In this document: positions 21,755 through 33,490 of the stretch, in pieces
Layout: each line of letters begins with the position of its first letter
Numbering within the stretch: position 1 is the first letter of the stretch
Assembly: GCA_037962975.1 (NCBI GenBank)
Contig: CM075675.1
Location: 46,918,501-46,982,500, forward strand
DNA: 64,000 bases
Direction: 5' to 3'
From: Clitoria ternatea
Taxonomy: Eukaryota; Streptophyta; Magnoliopsida; Fabales; Fabaceae
Program-made: the position numbers and the translations under genes
Notes under the pieces: model-generated
Database searches by the model: none
The model's input: the letters and a program-made list of their open reading frames with translations, nothing else
What the model was told of the DNA's origin: nothing

Positions 21755-22812
21755 TTAGCTGTAATACACACGAAGGTTCTTTACATTCCATTTATTTTTG
21801 AAAATTTCACCTTCTAAAGTTTCCAAAAGATAAGCTCCTCCTGGTGTGACTTCATTTACCCGGTACGGTCCTTCCCATGTTGGTGCCAACTTTCCTTAAT
21901 GCGCAAAATGATTTCCAACTGATGCTTTTCTCACGACGAGGTCGCCTACATTGAACCTCCTTTTTTGAACCTTGACATTGTATCATACTGCGACCTTAGC
22001 TCTGACTGCTTGATCTCGTACGAATGCTGCTTCACTAACCTCCAGGAGTAGATCTAGTTCGTTTCTTAACCTCAAGTTGTTATCTTCATTATCAAAACCT
22101 TGCAATCTTAGTGAAATTCGGTTATTCTCGACCAGTATGAACACATCCATACCATATACCAAATGGAATGGTGTTTTTCCTATGGATGAGTACGGTGTCA
22201 TTCTGTATCCTCATAAGACATGACATAATTGATTAGCCCATTCTCCCTTTGCTTCACCGAGGCATTTCTTTAAACCTTTAAGGATTTCTCTGTTCACCAC
22301 TTCGGCTTGCCCGTTAGTCTGAGGATGCTCCATCAAAGAGAAAACTTGCTTGATCTGAAGTCCTTCAAGGAGGCTTTTAAACTTTGAATCTGTGAATTGT
22401 GTCCCATTGTCCGTGATAACCCTTCTTGGTATTCCGAACCTTGTGATCACATTTTCATATAAAAATCTCATGGTACGTCCAGCAGTGATATGTACGACTG
22501 CCTCTGCCTCTATCTACTTGGTGTAGTCTACTACGACTATCAAATATTTGACTCCGCCAGGTACCTTTGGAAATGGTCTAGAAATATCTATGCCCTATTG
22601 ATGGAATGGCCATGGAACAACCGATGTGAATAATTCTTCTACCAAAATATGGTGTTTGTTGCTGTTCTTTTGGCAAGTATCGCACCTCTTGACATAGTCG
22701 ACTGTGTCCTTAGCTAGAGTGGGCCACCAATAGCTTGCTCGTAAAATTTTTCTAGCTAAACTTCTTCCCCTACAGTGATGGCCACACGTGCCCTCATGCA
22801 CTTTAGCTAGAA
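21755..22812 (-). pseudogene. Element A integrase and pol end
   Basis: Minus-strand frames show the zinc-finger end WWPTLAKDTVDYVKRCDTCQ (about 22,735-22,675), then a D-I-S-R-P-F-P-K core start, RRVITDNGTQFTDSKF (about 22,415), HPQTNGQAEVVNREILKGLK (about 22,320) and MTPYSSIGKTPFHLVYG (22,200). These give the D,D,E catalytic pattern with N-G-x-E contacts. The tail with YNVKVQKRRFNVGDLVVRK and W-E-G-P-Y-R-V ends in TAA at 21755. Four or more in-frame stops interrupt it. The upstream part of pol lies at 33.5-35.7 kb, displaced by element E. Confidence 0.85.
22808..22812. repeat. Target-site duplication tagaa of element E
   Basis: tagaa occurs at 22808-22812 and at 33491-33495, directly flanking element E. 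Confidence 0.9.
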
Positions 22813-25800
22813 TGTAACACCCCTATTTTTATTTTTATATTGAAATTTTGAAGGAATTAAATTATGGTTCTTTAGAACTTTTTAATCTACGTATTATTTA
22901 TGATTTTTGGAATTTTGGAATTTTTTTAATAAAATAATATTTTTTAAATAATTTTAAATTCATATAAGTGACTTAAATTAAAAATATTTATAAGAAAGTG
23001 AATTTAAATTATAAGAAAATTTTCTAAAATCCGTTTCAAGTAGACTTATCTAAAAATTATCGGTTTGAGAAAAATCTTGATTTTTTCTAATCGTTAAAAA
23101 AATTAGAAACGTATCAATAAATTTTTATTAACAGAAAATTTTAGATTTTTAAAATTTTAGCTTTATATTACTTATTATAAAATTAGTGAGGACTAATATA
23201 ATATCGCTAAATTTCAAAAAGGACTCATTTTGAATATTTAAAATATACCGAGTGAAGGGTTACTATTTGACTTAATTTTACCGACAGTTACTATGCAAAA
23301 CACTGTGCATGTATGAAATTTTCAAAAGATGCACAGTAACCAGGAATAAAAAATTAAAAAATGCATAGTATTTTTATATTAAAATAATGGGATGCATAGT
23401 AAATTTTTTTCCTATAAATACCGAAGGATTTCTTCTTTAGAATTCACAATTTCAGATTAAGTTTTCTTAATATAGTAGTGCTAGTGAGATAGTGGTGGAA
23501 GTGAGAGAGAGAAGTAAATTTTTTTGGGAGAAGGTTCTGCTAAAATCCTAAGGTAAGAATACTTCTCTTTTATATTTTTTAGGTTATTTTTATATCGTTT
23601 TTAGAAATCTGTTATTATACTAGAAATAATATTATTTTAAGTTACTATTCTGCATAGTAAAATACTATTTCAATAGTAAATTACTATAGTAATTTACTAT
23701 TAAAATAGTAAAATACTATTTACTATTACTATTTACCGTTACTATTTACGATTTACTATTTACTGTTACTATTCACGATTTACTATTTACTGTTACTATT
23801 CACGATTTACTATTTACTGTTACTATTCACGTTTTACTATTCACTATTCACTATTCAAATTTTACCATTTCTGTTTTAAGTAGTAATCTTAATCCTCATC
23901 TTATGCCTATACTGAAATAAGATTGGTATTAATATTTCTAGAAATCGGAGGCGCAAAACAAACTCTCTTTTGGTAACAACTCAAGGTAAGGGGGAGTGAG
24001 ATAAGAGTATAATATGAAAAGACATAAGAATAATGGGAGGAGTCCCCTACTCCTTTTAAATTTAATAATATTATTATTTTAAAATATTAACTTTTTAACT
24101 TAAAATTTTTAATAAATTTTAAATTAAATATCCGGTTTAACTAACTCTAACATACCTATGCAAGGACTTGGACCATTATGACCTATATGGACTGGACTAT
24201 ACCTATGCAAGGAATTGGACCATTATGACCCATATGGACTGAACTATACCTATGTAAGGACTGGATTATATGGACTTACATATACCTATGCTAGGAATGG
24301 ACAAAAAGAACTAAAAAAAAAACTATATTAATAATCATTAAATTTTGCATTATGATATGTATTTAATGATAGTTAATTGATTTGATTATATGATTGATTT
24401 ATGATTGATGATGTTTAACTGTGATTGATAATATTTGATTGATGATATTGTAATGTGGAGTTTGAGCATATAGCGAGCATGACGGAAAGCTAAAATTCAG
24501 TAAAAATTTCTTACCTTACTCTTTAAATTTTTATTATCTTTCATTTCTTCTTAGAAATTATTTTTATATTTAGAATAAAAAAATTAGTATTTATTTTAGA
24601 AAGTAGATATTTTATGAAAATTAATTTATAACAAATTGAGATAATTAAATTTTGAATTAAAGAAACCTTTTTTTGTAATTTTAAGTATTTACGGTTAATG
24701 ATTTAAAGATTATTCTCTTTTAATAAAATAAAATTTTTAAAATAAAATTATTTTATTTTTCCAACTTAATAACTAAAGATATTTAAAAATAATTAAGAAT
24801 TTGATCTTGTTAAGATTTATTATGAAAAAGTTTTGAGATATTTAAGGCTTAGAAACTCAATTTCAGTGAGAATTAAAACTGTACCAAATTTATTTCTGTG
24901 GGACAGAAATTCAGAGAATTGAGAAAATGTACAGTTTATAGAAATGATGTTATAAACCTTTTAAGGTATTTAATAATTGAGTTTCTAAAAGCCTTAACCA
25001 ACTAAATACGCGAGTAGTTCATGCATCATGAATCATTAAAGCGAAATAAAATGATATTGTCTGGGGACGGATTATAAAAACCGAGGATATATTAGAGGAG
25101 ACTTAATTACGAGCCTTGGGATGAGAGGGTGTGAAAGGGTGCTTCAGGGGACCTGGGGTAGCTCCCTAGTGTCGGGTACTTTCACAATAAAAACTTTCTC
25201 AATTTGACTAGTCTCTAAGTGTTTCCATGCCAGTTGAGTTGTTCATATTATTATCCAGACTTATGGAACAGTGTAAACTCCTGGTTGGCCCAGTGCAAAT
25301 TAAAATTTAAGGGCCCACATATATAGGTAAGTTATGATGAAGATATTGCATAACATTCATGCATTCATAATTGATTGTGTATGTGATTGTGATTGATATT
25401 ATTATGTATTGGTTTGTGAAAACCCTTTGTTGCTTATGTCTTATTCGGGAATATTATATTCTGTTTCTCACTCCTTTCTCGTGTTTTTGTTTCACATGTT
25501 TTAAATTGATGGTCCAGAGGGAAGAATCGAAGAATATCGGCAGTAACTATAGCACGTTCTAGAAAGGGAGCTCGGTATGAATACCGTGGTCCAATGAATA
25601 AATAATATTATTAAGTAACTGCTTCTGGGCTATGGAGTTTCCTCTCTTTCTTATAATGTTTAATGTTTATTTTCTTCGGATGAATATACAAATACTTTAT
25701 AAAGTTTTAATAATATTTATGAGGTATTTCAGAAATAATGTATGTAATTTATTCCGATAGTTTCTATTTAGCAATCATATTTTTTTTAAAAAAAAATTTA

Positions 25801-25844
25801 CAAATTTTTATATATTTTATTAAGGTGTAACAGAGGGTGTTACA
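22813..25844 (+). repeat. Element E 5' LTR, 3032 bp
   Basis: It starts TGTAACACCCCTA and ends GAGGGTGTTACA. A TATAAATA box at 23413-23420 marks the likely promoter. A 27-bp repeat tract rich in 'ttactattcacgattt' (23,690-23,870) and three copies of a 47-bp 'cctatgcaagga' unit (about 24,152-24,292) lie downstream. Confidence 0.92.
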
Positions 25845-25847
25845 AGG

Positions 25848-25859
25848 TGGTATCAGAGC
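25848..25859 (+). other. Element E primer binding site
   Basis: TGGTATCAGAGC, three bases after the 5' LTR, complements the 3' end of initiator tRNA-Met. Confidence 0.88.
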
Positions 25860-25999
25860 AGTTAATCCAATAGGCCTGGGGAAAAGGTCTATCTTGCTTT
25901 GTCTGTAAACTTTGTATAGGTGATAGAGAACAGAATATCTGACTTAGTAGTAACTGTGATTGATGTGACAAATCTCAGTTACTGTGAAACAGGAAACTA

Positions 26000-26917
26000 A
26001 TGGCTGGAAACGATCTTGCTGGAGTTGTAGAACGCTTAATCAATGCAATGGGAGCACGTGAAGGTCAAGGTAACGATGCCTTGAGAAGGCTGGATTTATT
26101 CGAAAAGCGTAATCCACCTCGTTTCAAGGGAGGATATAACCCTGATAGAGCACAAATCTGGATTCGAGAGATAGAGAAGATCTTTCGAGCATTGCAATGT
26201 AATGAAGCTGATAAGGTAGTCTTCGCTACTTATGCCTTATCTGAGGATACCGAACATTGGTGGGATAGCATGCGTAGACAATTCGAAGTCAACGACGTGG
26301 AGATCACTTGGGATTATTTCAAGGATATGTTTCTGGAGAAATACTTTCCAGCTGATGTTAAAGAGAAAAGACAATTCGAATTCCTGTCGCTGACCCAAGA
26401 AAATATGACCGTTGGAGAGTACGTATCCAGGTTTGAAGAGCTATCTCGTTTTCATTCTCATTATAATGATGCTACTAATGAAAGAGATCGGTGTGCAAAG
26501 TTTATAAATGGATTACGGCCAGAAATTAAAGAAGCTATACGAATGCAGGAAATCCGTGAATTTTCTGTATTGGTAAATCGCTGCAGGATCTTTGAAGAAG
26601 ATCATAAGGATAGAATGACCAAAAGTCATGAGCCTATTCACAAGGCAGGAGAAATGAGAAGTGGAGGACCTCACCATCACCAAAGAAGAGACCTCAGGAG
26701 AAATAAGCCCTACCAAGCGCCATTTCGCCGGTTTGGAGCAGCATCTGTTCCTAACAGACCCCAAGCTTCAACTGGAAGCTATTACCCGATATCTGCACCA
26801 AATTTTAAATGTTTTATCTGTGGAGGACCCCATTTGAAAAGGGATTGTCCTAAAAACACTTATGTTTGCTTTAAGTGTAAAAACCAGGTCATCACATCAA
26901 GGATTGTCCAGAGATGA
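26000..26917 (+). CDS. gag: Element E Gag (capsid/nucleocapsid)
   Basis: The 305-residue frame starts at an ATG 141 bp after the PBS. Residues 40-200 form the retrotransposon gag domain (AQIWIREIEKIFRALQ, VVFATYALSEDTEHWW, YFPADVKEKRQFEFLSL). A basic stretch (220-245) is followed by a zinc knuckle at 271-283, C-x2-C-x3-H-x4-C, one residue shorter than the classic spacing. A second knuckle starts at C290 and C293 but the frame then shifts, so its H and C lie in the pol frame. The A-run at 26879-26883 is the likely site of the shift. Gag packages the element RNA; this copy gives a truncated protein unless frameshifting occurs. Confidence 0.9.
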   Translation: MAGNDLAGVVERLINAMGAREGQGNDALRRLDLFEKRNPPRFKGGYNPDRAQIWIREIEKIFRALQCNEADKVVFATYALSEDTEHWWDSMRRQFEVNDVEITWDYFKDMFLEKYFPADVKEKRQFEFLSLTQENMTVGEYVSRFEELSRFHSHYNDATNERDRCAKFINGLRPEIKEAIRMQEIREFSVLVNRCRIFEEDHKDRMTKSHEPIHKAGEMRSGGPHHHQRRDLRRNKPYQAPFRRFGAASVPNRPQASTGSYYPISAPNFKCFICGGPHLKRDCPKNTYVCFKCKNQVITSRIVQR

Positions 26918-29583
26918 AGAGGGAAAACCCTGAAGGTGCGAGTACAAACATAAATACTCAAGGAGGTGCGCACAGTGCAGTCGGAAGGCCGAAGGCAAAA
27001 GGAAAGGTTTTTGCAATCACTGGAGAAGAAGCATCTCATTCTGATTCCATGGTGGAAGGTAAGTATATCATTAATAAGATTCCTTTAACTGTTATGTATG
27101 ACTCAGGTGCATCACATTCCTTTATTGCCAATGACTGTGTAGAAAAACTAAAATTACCTGTGATAGAACTACCATTTGACTTATCTGTACATACTCCGGG
27201 AAACAATCCTATTGTCACTTCTAAAGCCTGTTGGAAATGCCCTATTGTCATAGATGGTAGGGACTTTAAGGCTAATCTTTTCTGTTTACCCCTTTCTGGC
27301 TTAGAAATTATTATTGGGCTAGATTGGTTGTCTGACAATCATGTTCTAATAGATTGTCATAATAAAACCATAATGTTTAAAGAACCAGTGAATTTGAATC
27401 CTGAGGATTCGAGATTTCTAACTGCCAACCAAGTGAGTGCCTCTTTAAAAGGAGGGGCTCAAGGATTCATGTTATTGCTTTCAACGAAAGGAGAGCAAGA
27501 ATCAAAAATCAAAAATCTACCAGTTGTGTATGAATTTCCTGACGTTTTTCCTGAAGATATCCCTGGTTTACCCCCAGAAAGAGATGTGCAATTCGCCATT
27601 GATATAGTACCTGGAGTTGGACCTATTTCAATTGCACCATACCGAATGTCACCTCTAGAATTAGCAGAGTTGAAGAAACAACTTGAAGAGATGATAGAGA
27701 AGCAGTTTATACGACCCAGTGTATCCCCCTGGGGTGCACCAGTGTTGTTGGTTAAGAAGAAGGATGGTAGCATGAGGTTGTGTGTAGATTATCGACAACT
27801 GAACAAGGTAACGATCAAGAACAGATACCCTCTGCCAAGGATTGACAACTTGGTGGATCAGCTGCGTGGTGCCACGGTGTTCTCTAAAATTGATTTGAGG
27901 TCTGGATACCATCAGATAAGGGTGAAGAAAGAAGATGTACCAAAACATGCTTTTAGAACACGCTATGGCCATTACGAATATCTAGTAATGCCTTTTGGTG
28001 TAACTAATGCACCAGCCGTATTCATGGATTACATGAATAGGATTTTTCATCCATATCTAGATAAATTTGTAGTGGTGTTCATTGATGATATATTAGTGTA
28101 CTCTAAAAGCAGAGAAGAACATGTTAAACACTTGAAGGTTGTGATGGAAATCCTAAAAAAGAAACAACTGTATGCAAAGCTGTCGAAGTGTGAATTCTGG
28201 TTGGAAGAAGTGAACTTTTTAGGACATGTAATTAGTGAAGGAGGAATAGCTGTAGACCCTTCCAAGGTGGAGGCAGTTTTAAAATGGGAGAGACCAACCA
28301 CAATCACTGAGATTAGAAGTTTCTTGGGCCTGGCTGGATACTATAGGAGATTCATTGAAGGATTTTCAAAGTTAGGATACCCACTGACCAAGCTAACACG
28401 GAAAGGACAACCTTTTGTATGGATGACACAATGCGAGAATAGTTTCCAAGAGCTGAAAGATCGACTTACTTCTGCGCCGGTGTTAGTACTCCCTGATCCA
28501 CATCGAAGTTTTGAAGTTTACTGTGATGCGTCTAAACAAGGACTAGGAAGTGTGCTCATGCAAGACAAGAAGGTTGTAGCCTATGCATCACGCCAATTAA
28601 GGCAACATGAGATTAACTACCCTACCCATGACTTAGAGTTAGCCGCAGTAGTTTTTGCCTTAAAGATTTGGAGGCATTATCTATATGGTGCAACATTCGA
28701 TGTATTTAGTGATCATAAAAGTCTCAAGTATTTATTCGACCAAAAGGAGTTAAACATGAGGCAACAGAGATGGATGGAGTTCTTAAAGGACTACGACTTT
28801 GAGTTGCAATACCATCCTGGAATAGCGAATGTAGTAGCTGATGCTTTAAGTCGAAAGTCTCTACATGCATCCACAATGATGATTAAAGAGATGGAATTGA
28901 TAGAGAACTTCAGAGATCTTAACCTAGCAGTAAAGGTTGATGTTAACAGCTATAGATTAGGAGCGTTACAAGTGACAAGTGAATTCCTAAGGCAAGTTTT
29001 AGAGGCTCAAAGAGATGATGAATTCCTGCAAGAAAAGAAAGAACTCTTGAAACAAGGAAAAGAAGTCGAGTTCAATGTAAGAAGTGACCAATTATTGAGG
29101 TATAAGGATCGAGTGTGTATCCCTGACAAAGAGGAGTTGAGGAAAGCAATTCTAGAAGAAGGCCACAAAAGTTATATGAGCATTCATCCTGGAGCTACTA
29201 AAATGTATCAAGATTTAAAGAAGTTATTTTGGTGGCCTGGATTGAAGAAAGCGGTGGCAGAATACGTGGCTGCATGTCTAATTTTCCAGAAGGTTAAAGT
29301 AGAACACCAAAAACCCCCTGGAATGCTACAATCAATGGAAATACCGGAATGGAAATGGGATAGCATTACCATGGATTTTGTGACTTCTTTACCTAAAACT
29401 CCATTAGGACATGATTCAATATGGGTAATAGTTGATAGACTAACAAACCACTTTATTCCCATCAATATTCGTTACTCTATGGAGAAGCTGACAAAATTAT
29501 ACATCGAGGAGATTGTGAGATTGCATGGAATTCCTTTAAGTATCATTTCTGATCGGGACCCTCGTTTTACATCACAATTCTAG
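26914..29583 (+). CDS. pol: Element E Pol: protease, reverse transcriptase, RNase H, integrase N-part (ends at a premature TAG)
   Basis: The frame of 889 residues overlaps the gag stop by four bases (ATGA). Domains: aspartic protease with D63-S-G; RT about 275-470 with FIDD at 389-392; RNase H about 530-648 with D538, D600 and DALS at 643; integrase zinc region with H751, H758 and C788, where the last ligand is F791 instead of Cys; integrase core with D821 and D880. The frame stops at TAG (29581-29583), where related proteins continue; the same frame goes on directly after the stop. A single substitution in a tryptophan codon would explain it. Copying of element RNA needs the whole polyprotein, so this copy is probably not autonomous. 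Confidence 0.9.
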   Translation: MKRENPEGASTNINTQGGAHSAVGRPKAKGKVFAITGEEASHSDSMVEGKYIINKIPLTVMYDSGASHSFIANDCVEKLKLPVIELPFDLSVHTPGNNPIVTSKACWKCPIVIDGRDFKANLFCLPLSGLEIIIGLDWLSDNHVLIDCHNKTIMFKEPVNLNPEDSRFLTANQVSASLKGGAQGFMLLLSTKGEQESKIKNLPVVYEFPDVFPEDIPGLPPERDVQFAIDIVPGVGPISIAPYRMSPLELAELKKQLEEMIEKQFIRPSVSPWGAPVLLVKKKDGSMRLCVDYRQLNKVTIKNRYPLPRIDNLVDQLRGATVFSKIDLRSGYHQIRVKKEDVPKHAFRTRYGHYEYLVMPFGVTNAPAVFMDYMNRIFHPYLDKFVVVFIDDILVYSKSREEHVKHLKVVMEILKKKQLYAKLSKCEFWLEEVNFLGHVISEGGIAVDPSKVEAVLKWERPTTITEIRSFLGLAGYYRRFIEGFSKLGYPLTKLTRKGQPFVWMTQCENSFQELKDRLTSAPVLVLPDPHRSFEVYCDASKQGLGSVLMQDKKVVAYASRQLRQHEINYPTHDLELAAVVFALKIWRHYLYGATFDVFSDHKSLKYLFDQKELNMRQQRWMEFLKDYDFELQYHPGIANVVADALSRKSLHASTMMIKEMELIENFRDLNLAVKVDVNSYRLGALQVTSEFLRQVLEAQRDDEFLQEKKELLKQGKEVEFNVRSDQLLRYKDRVCIPDKEELRKAILEEGHKSYMSIHPGATKMYQDLKKLFWWPGLKKAVAEYVAACLIFQKVKVEHQKPPGMLQSMEIPEWKWDSITMDFVTSLPKTPLGHDSIWVIVDRLTNHFIPINIRYSMEKLTKLYIEEIVRLHGIPLSIISDRDPRFTSQF

Positions 29584-30405
29584 AAGAGCTTGCACAAGGC
29601 TTTGGGAACAAGACTGCATCTAAGTTCAGCATATCATCCTCAGACGGATGGACAATCAGAAAGAACAATCCAATCTCTAGAGGATTTGTTACGAGCTTGT
29701 GTGTTAGAGCATAAAGGAAGTTGGAATCAATTCTTACCATATGTGGAGTTTACCTACAACAACAGTTTCCATGCTAGCATTGGCATGGCACCTTTTGAAG
29801 CATTATATGGAAGAAAATGTAGGACCCTGCTATGTTGGTTTGAGACTGGTGGAAACTTGATGCTAGGACCAGAGTTGGTACAACAAACCACGGATAAAAT
29901 CAAAATAGTTCAGGAAAAGATGAAGGCAACACAGAGCAGGCAGAAAAGTTACTATGACAAAAGAAGAAAGCCGCTCGAATTTCAAGAAGGCGATCATGTA
30001 TTCTTGAAAGTCACACCTATGACTGGGGTCGGTCGGGAAATGAAATCTCGAAAACTAACTCCTAGATTTATTGGTCCATATCAAATAATTTATAAAGTTA
30101 GTCCCTTTGCCTACCAAATAGCATTACCACCTTTTCTTTCTAATATCCATAATGTTTTTCATGTGTCAAACTTACGAAAGTATATATCTGATCCTACACA
30201 TGTTATTGAACCTGATGTCATACAAGTTAAAGATAATCTTACATATGATGCACCACCTGTTAGAATAGGTGACAGAAGAATAAAAAAATTAAGAGACAAG
30301 ACAATTCCGCTTGTAAAGGTCATTTGGAGTGAAACGAGAGGAGAAGATGCTACATGGGAACTAGAAACTGAGATGAAAGAGTCTCATCCTCATTTGTTTT
30401 ACTGA
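29584..30405 (+). pseudogene. Element E integrase C-part and chromodomain-like tail
   Basis: This is the direct in-frame continuation of pol after the TAG. AYHPQTDGQSERTIQ supplies the catalytic Glu of the integrase core, and YNNSFHASIGMAPFEALYGR follows. Then come a GPYQIIYKVSPFAYQIALP block and NVFHVSNLRKYI (the GPY/F module). The last 60 residues, with IKKLRDKTIPLVKVIW and ATWELETEM, are chromodomain-like, as in Tekay elements, where this tail is thought to steer integration to heterochromatin. It ends at TGA 30403-30405. It would not be translated without stop read-through. Confidence 0.88.
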
Positions 30406-30435
30406 TTAATGTAAATTTCAAGGACGAAATTTTCT

Positions 30436-30449
30436 AAGGGGAGTAGAGT
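30436..30449 (+). other. Element E polypurine tract
   Basis: The purine-rich run aaggggagtagag ends just before the 3' LTR at 30450. Position and composition fit the plus-strand primer. Confidence 0.75.
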
Positions 30450-33400
30450 TGTAACACCCCTATTTTTATTTTTATATTGAAATTTTGAAGGAATTAAATT
30501 ATGGTTCTCTAGAACTTTTTAATATACGTATTATTTATGATTTTTTAGAATTTTTTGGAAATTTAGAATTTTTTTAATAAAATAATATTTTTTAAATAAT
30601 TTTAAATTCATATAAGTGACTTAAATTAAAAATATTTATAAGAAAGTGAATTTAAATTATAAGAAAATTTTCTAAAATCCGTTTCAAGTAGACTTATCTA
30701 AAAATTATCGGTTTGAGAAAAATCTTGATTTTTTCTAATCGTTAAAAAAATTAGAAACGTATCAATAAATTTTTATTAACAGAAAATTTTAGATTTTTAA
30801 AATTTTAGCTTTATATTACTTATTATAAAATTAGTGAGGACTGATATAATATCGCTAAATTTCAAAAAGGACTCATTTTGAATATTTAAAATATACCGAG
30901 TGAAGGGTTACTATTTGACTTAATAATTTTACCGACAGTTACTATGCAAAACACTGTGCATGTATGAAATTTTCAAAAGATGCACAGTAACTAGGAATAA
31001 AAAATTCAAAAATATACAGTACTTTTATATTAAAATAATGGGATGCATAGTAAATTTTTTTCCTATAAATACCGAAGGATTTCTTCTTTAGAATTCACAA
31101 TTTCAGATTAAGTTTTCTTAATATAGTAGTGCTAGTGAGATAGTGGTGGAAGTGAGAGAGAGAAGTAAATTTTTTTGGGAGAAGGTTCTGCTAAAATCCT
31201 AAAGTAAGAATACTTCTCTTTTATATTTTTTAGGTTATTTTTATATCGTTTTTAGAAATCTGTTATTATACTAGAAATAATATTATTTTAAATTACTATT
31301 CTGTATAGTAAAATACTATTTCAATAGTAAATTACTATTCAAATAGTAAATTACTATTCACTATTACTATTTACCGTTACTATTCACGATTTACTATTTA
31401 CTGTTACTATTCATAATTTACTATTTACCGTTACTATTCACGATTTACTATTTACTGTTACTATTCACGTTTTACTATTCACTATTCACTATTCACTATT
31501 CAAATTTTACCATTTCTGTTTTAAGTAGTAATCTTAATCCTCATCTTATGCCTATACTGAAATAAGATTGGTATTAATATTTTTAGAAATCGGAGGCGCA
31601 AAGCAAACTCTCTTTTGGTAACAACTCAAGGTAAGGGGGAGTGAGATAAGAGTATAATATGAAAAGACATAAGAATAATGGGAGGAGTCCCCTACTCCTT
31701 TTAAATTTAATAATATTATTATTTTAAAATATTAACTTTTTAACTTAAAATTTTTAATAAATTTTAAATTAAATATCCGGTTTAACTAACTCTAACATAC
31801 CTATGCAAAGACTTGGACCATTATGACCTATATGGACTGGACTATACCTATGCAAGGAATTGGACCATTATGACCCATATGGACTGAACTATACCTATGC
31901 AAGGACTGGATTATATGGACTTACATATACCTATGCTAGGAATGGACAAAAAGAACTAAAAAAAAAATAACTACATTAATAATTATTAAATTTTGTATTA
32001 TGATATGTATTTAATGATAGTTAATTGATTTGATTATGATTGATTTATGATTGATGATGTTTATCTATGATTGATAATATTTGATTGATGATATTGTAAT
32101 ATGGAGTTTGAGCATATAGCGAGCATGACGGAAAGCTAAAATTCAGTAAGAATTTCTTACCTTACTCTTTAAATTTTTATTATCTTTCATTTCTTCTTAG
32201 AAATTATTTTTATATTTAGAATAAAAAAATTAGTATTTATTTTAGAAAGTAGATATTTTATGAAAATTAATTTATAACAAATTGAGATAATTAAATTTTG
32301 AATTAAAGAAATTTTTTTTTGTAATTTTAAGTATTTACGGTTAATGATTTCAAGATTATTCTCTTTTAATAAAATAAAATTTTTAAAAGAAAATTATTTT
32401 ATTTTTCCAACTTAATAACTAAAGATATTTAAAAATAATTGAGAATTTGATCTTGTTAAGATTTATTATGAAAAAGTTTTGAGATATTTAAGGTTTAGAA
32501 ACTCAATTTTAGTGAGAATTAAAACTGTACCAAATTTATTTCTGTGGGACAGAAATTCAGAGAATTGAGAAAATGTAAAGTTTATAGAAATGATGTTGTA
32601 AACCTTTTAAGGTATTTAATAATTAAGTTTCTAAAAGCCTTAACCAACTAAATACACGAGTAGTTCATGCATCATGAATCATTAAAGCGAAAAAAAATGA
32701 TATTGTCTGGGGACGGATTATAGAAACCGAGGATACATTAGAGGAGGCTTAATTACGAGCCTTGGGATGAGAGGGTGTGAAAGGGTGCTTCAGGGGACCT
32801 GGGGTAGCTCCCTAGTGTCGGGTACTTTCACAATAAAAACTTTCTCAATCTGGCTAGTCTCTAAGTGTTTCCATGCCAGTTGAGCTGTTCATATTATTAT
32901 CCGGACTTATGGAACAGTGTAAACTCCTGGTTGGCCCAGTGCAAATTAAAATTTAAGGGCCCACATATATAGGTAAGTTATGATGAAGATATTGTATAAC
33001 ATTCACGCATTCATAATTGATTGTGTATGTGATTGTGATTGATATTATTATGTATTGGTTTGTGAAAACCCTTTGTTGCTTATGTCTTATTCGGGAATAT
33101 TATATTCTGTTTCTCACTCCTTTCTCGTGTTTTTGTTTCACATGTTTTAAATTGATGGTTCAGAGGGAAGAATCAAAGAATATCGACAGTAACTATAGCA
33201 CGTTCTAGAAAGGGAGCTCGGTATGAATACCGTGGTCCAATGAATAAATAATGTTATTAAGTAACTGCTTCTGGGCCATGGAGTTTCCTCTCTTTCTTAT
33301 AATGTTTAATGTTTATTTTCTTCGGATGAATGTACAAATACTTTATAAAGTTTTAATAATATTTATGAGGTATTTCAGAAATAATGTATGTAATTTATTC

Positions 33401-33490
33401 TGATAGTTTCTTTTTAACAATCATATTTTTTTTAAAAAAAAATTTATGAATTTTTATATATTTTATTAAGGTGTAACAGAGGGTGTTACA
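30450..33490 (+). repeat. Element E 3' LTR, 3041 bp
   Basis: It is collinear with 22813-25844 with few substitutions and small length differences in the 'ttactattcacgattt' repeats (31,310-31,500). TATAAATA is at 31064-31071. TSD tagaa follows. Confidence 0.92.

Larger units (their letters stand above)
22813..33490 (+). mobile_element. Element E: near-complete Tekay/Del-type Ty3/gypsy retrotransposon, 10.7 kb
   Basis: LTRs of 3032 and 3041 bp (22813-25844 and 30450-33490), TSD tagaa, tRNA-Met PBS at 25848, gag, protease, RT, RNase H, integrase, chromodomain-like tail and a PPT are all in place on the plus strand. The two LTRs differ by only a few percent by eye, so insertion is recent. It landed inside the pol region of element A, opposite to its direction. 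Breaks: a frame change between gag and pol near 26,880, an in-frame TAG at 29581, and a lost zinc-binding cysteine in integrase. Confidence 0.93.

Noticed and set aside
22813..33490. Endogenous plant pararetrovirus
   Set aside because: Order protease-RT-RNase H-integrase, LTRs, PBS and PPT show a Ty3/gypsy retrotransposon; no movement protein or viral coat features were seen.
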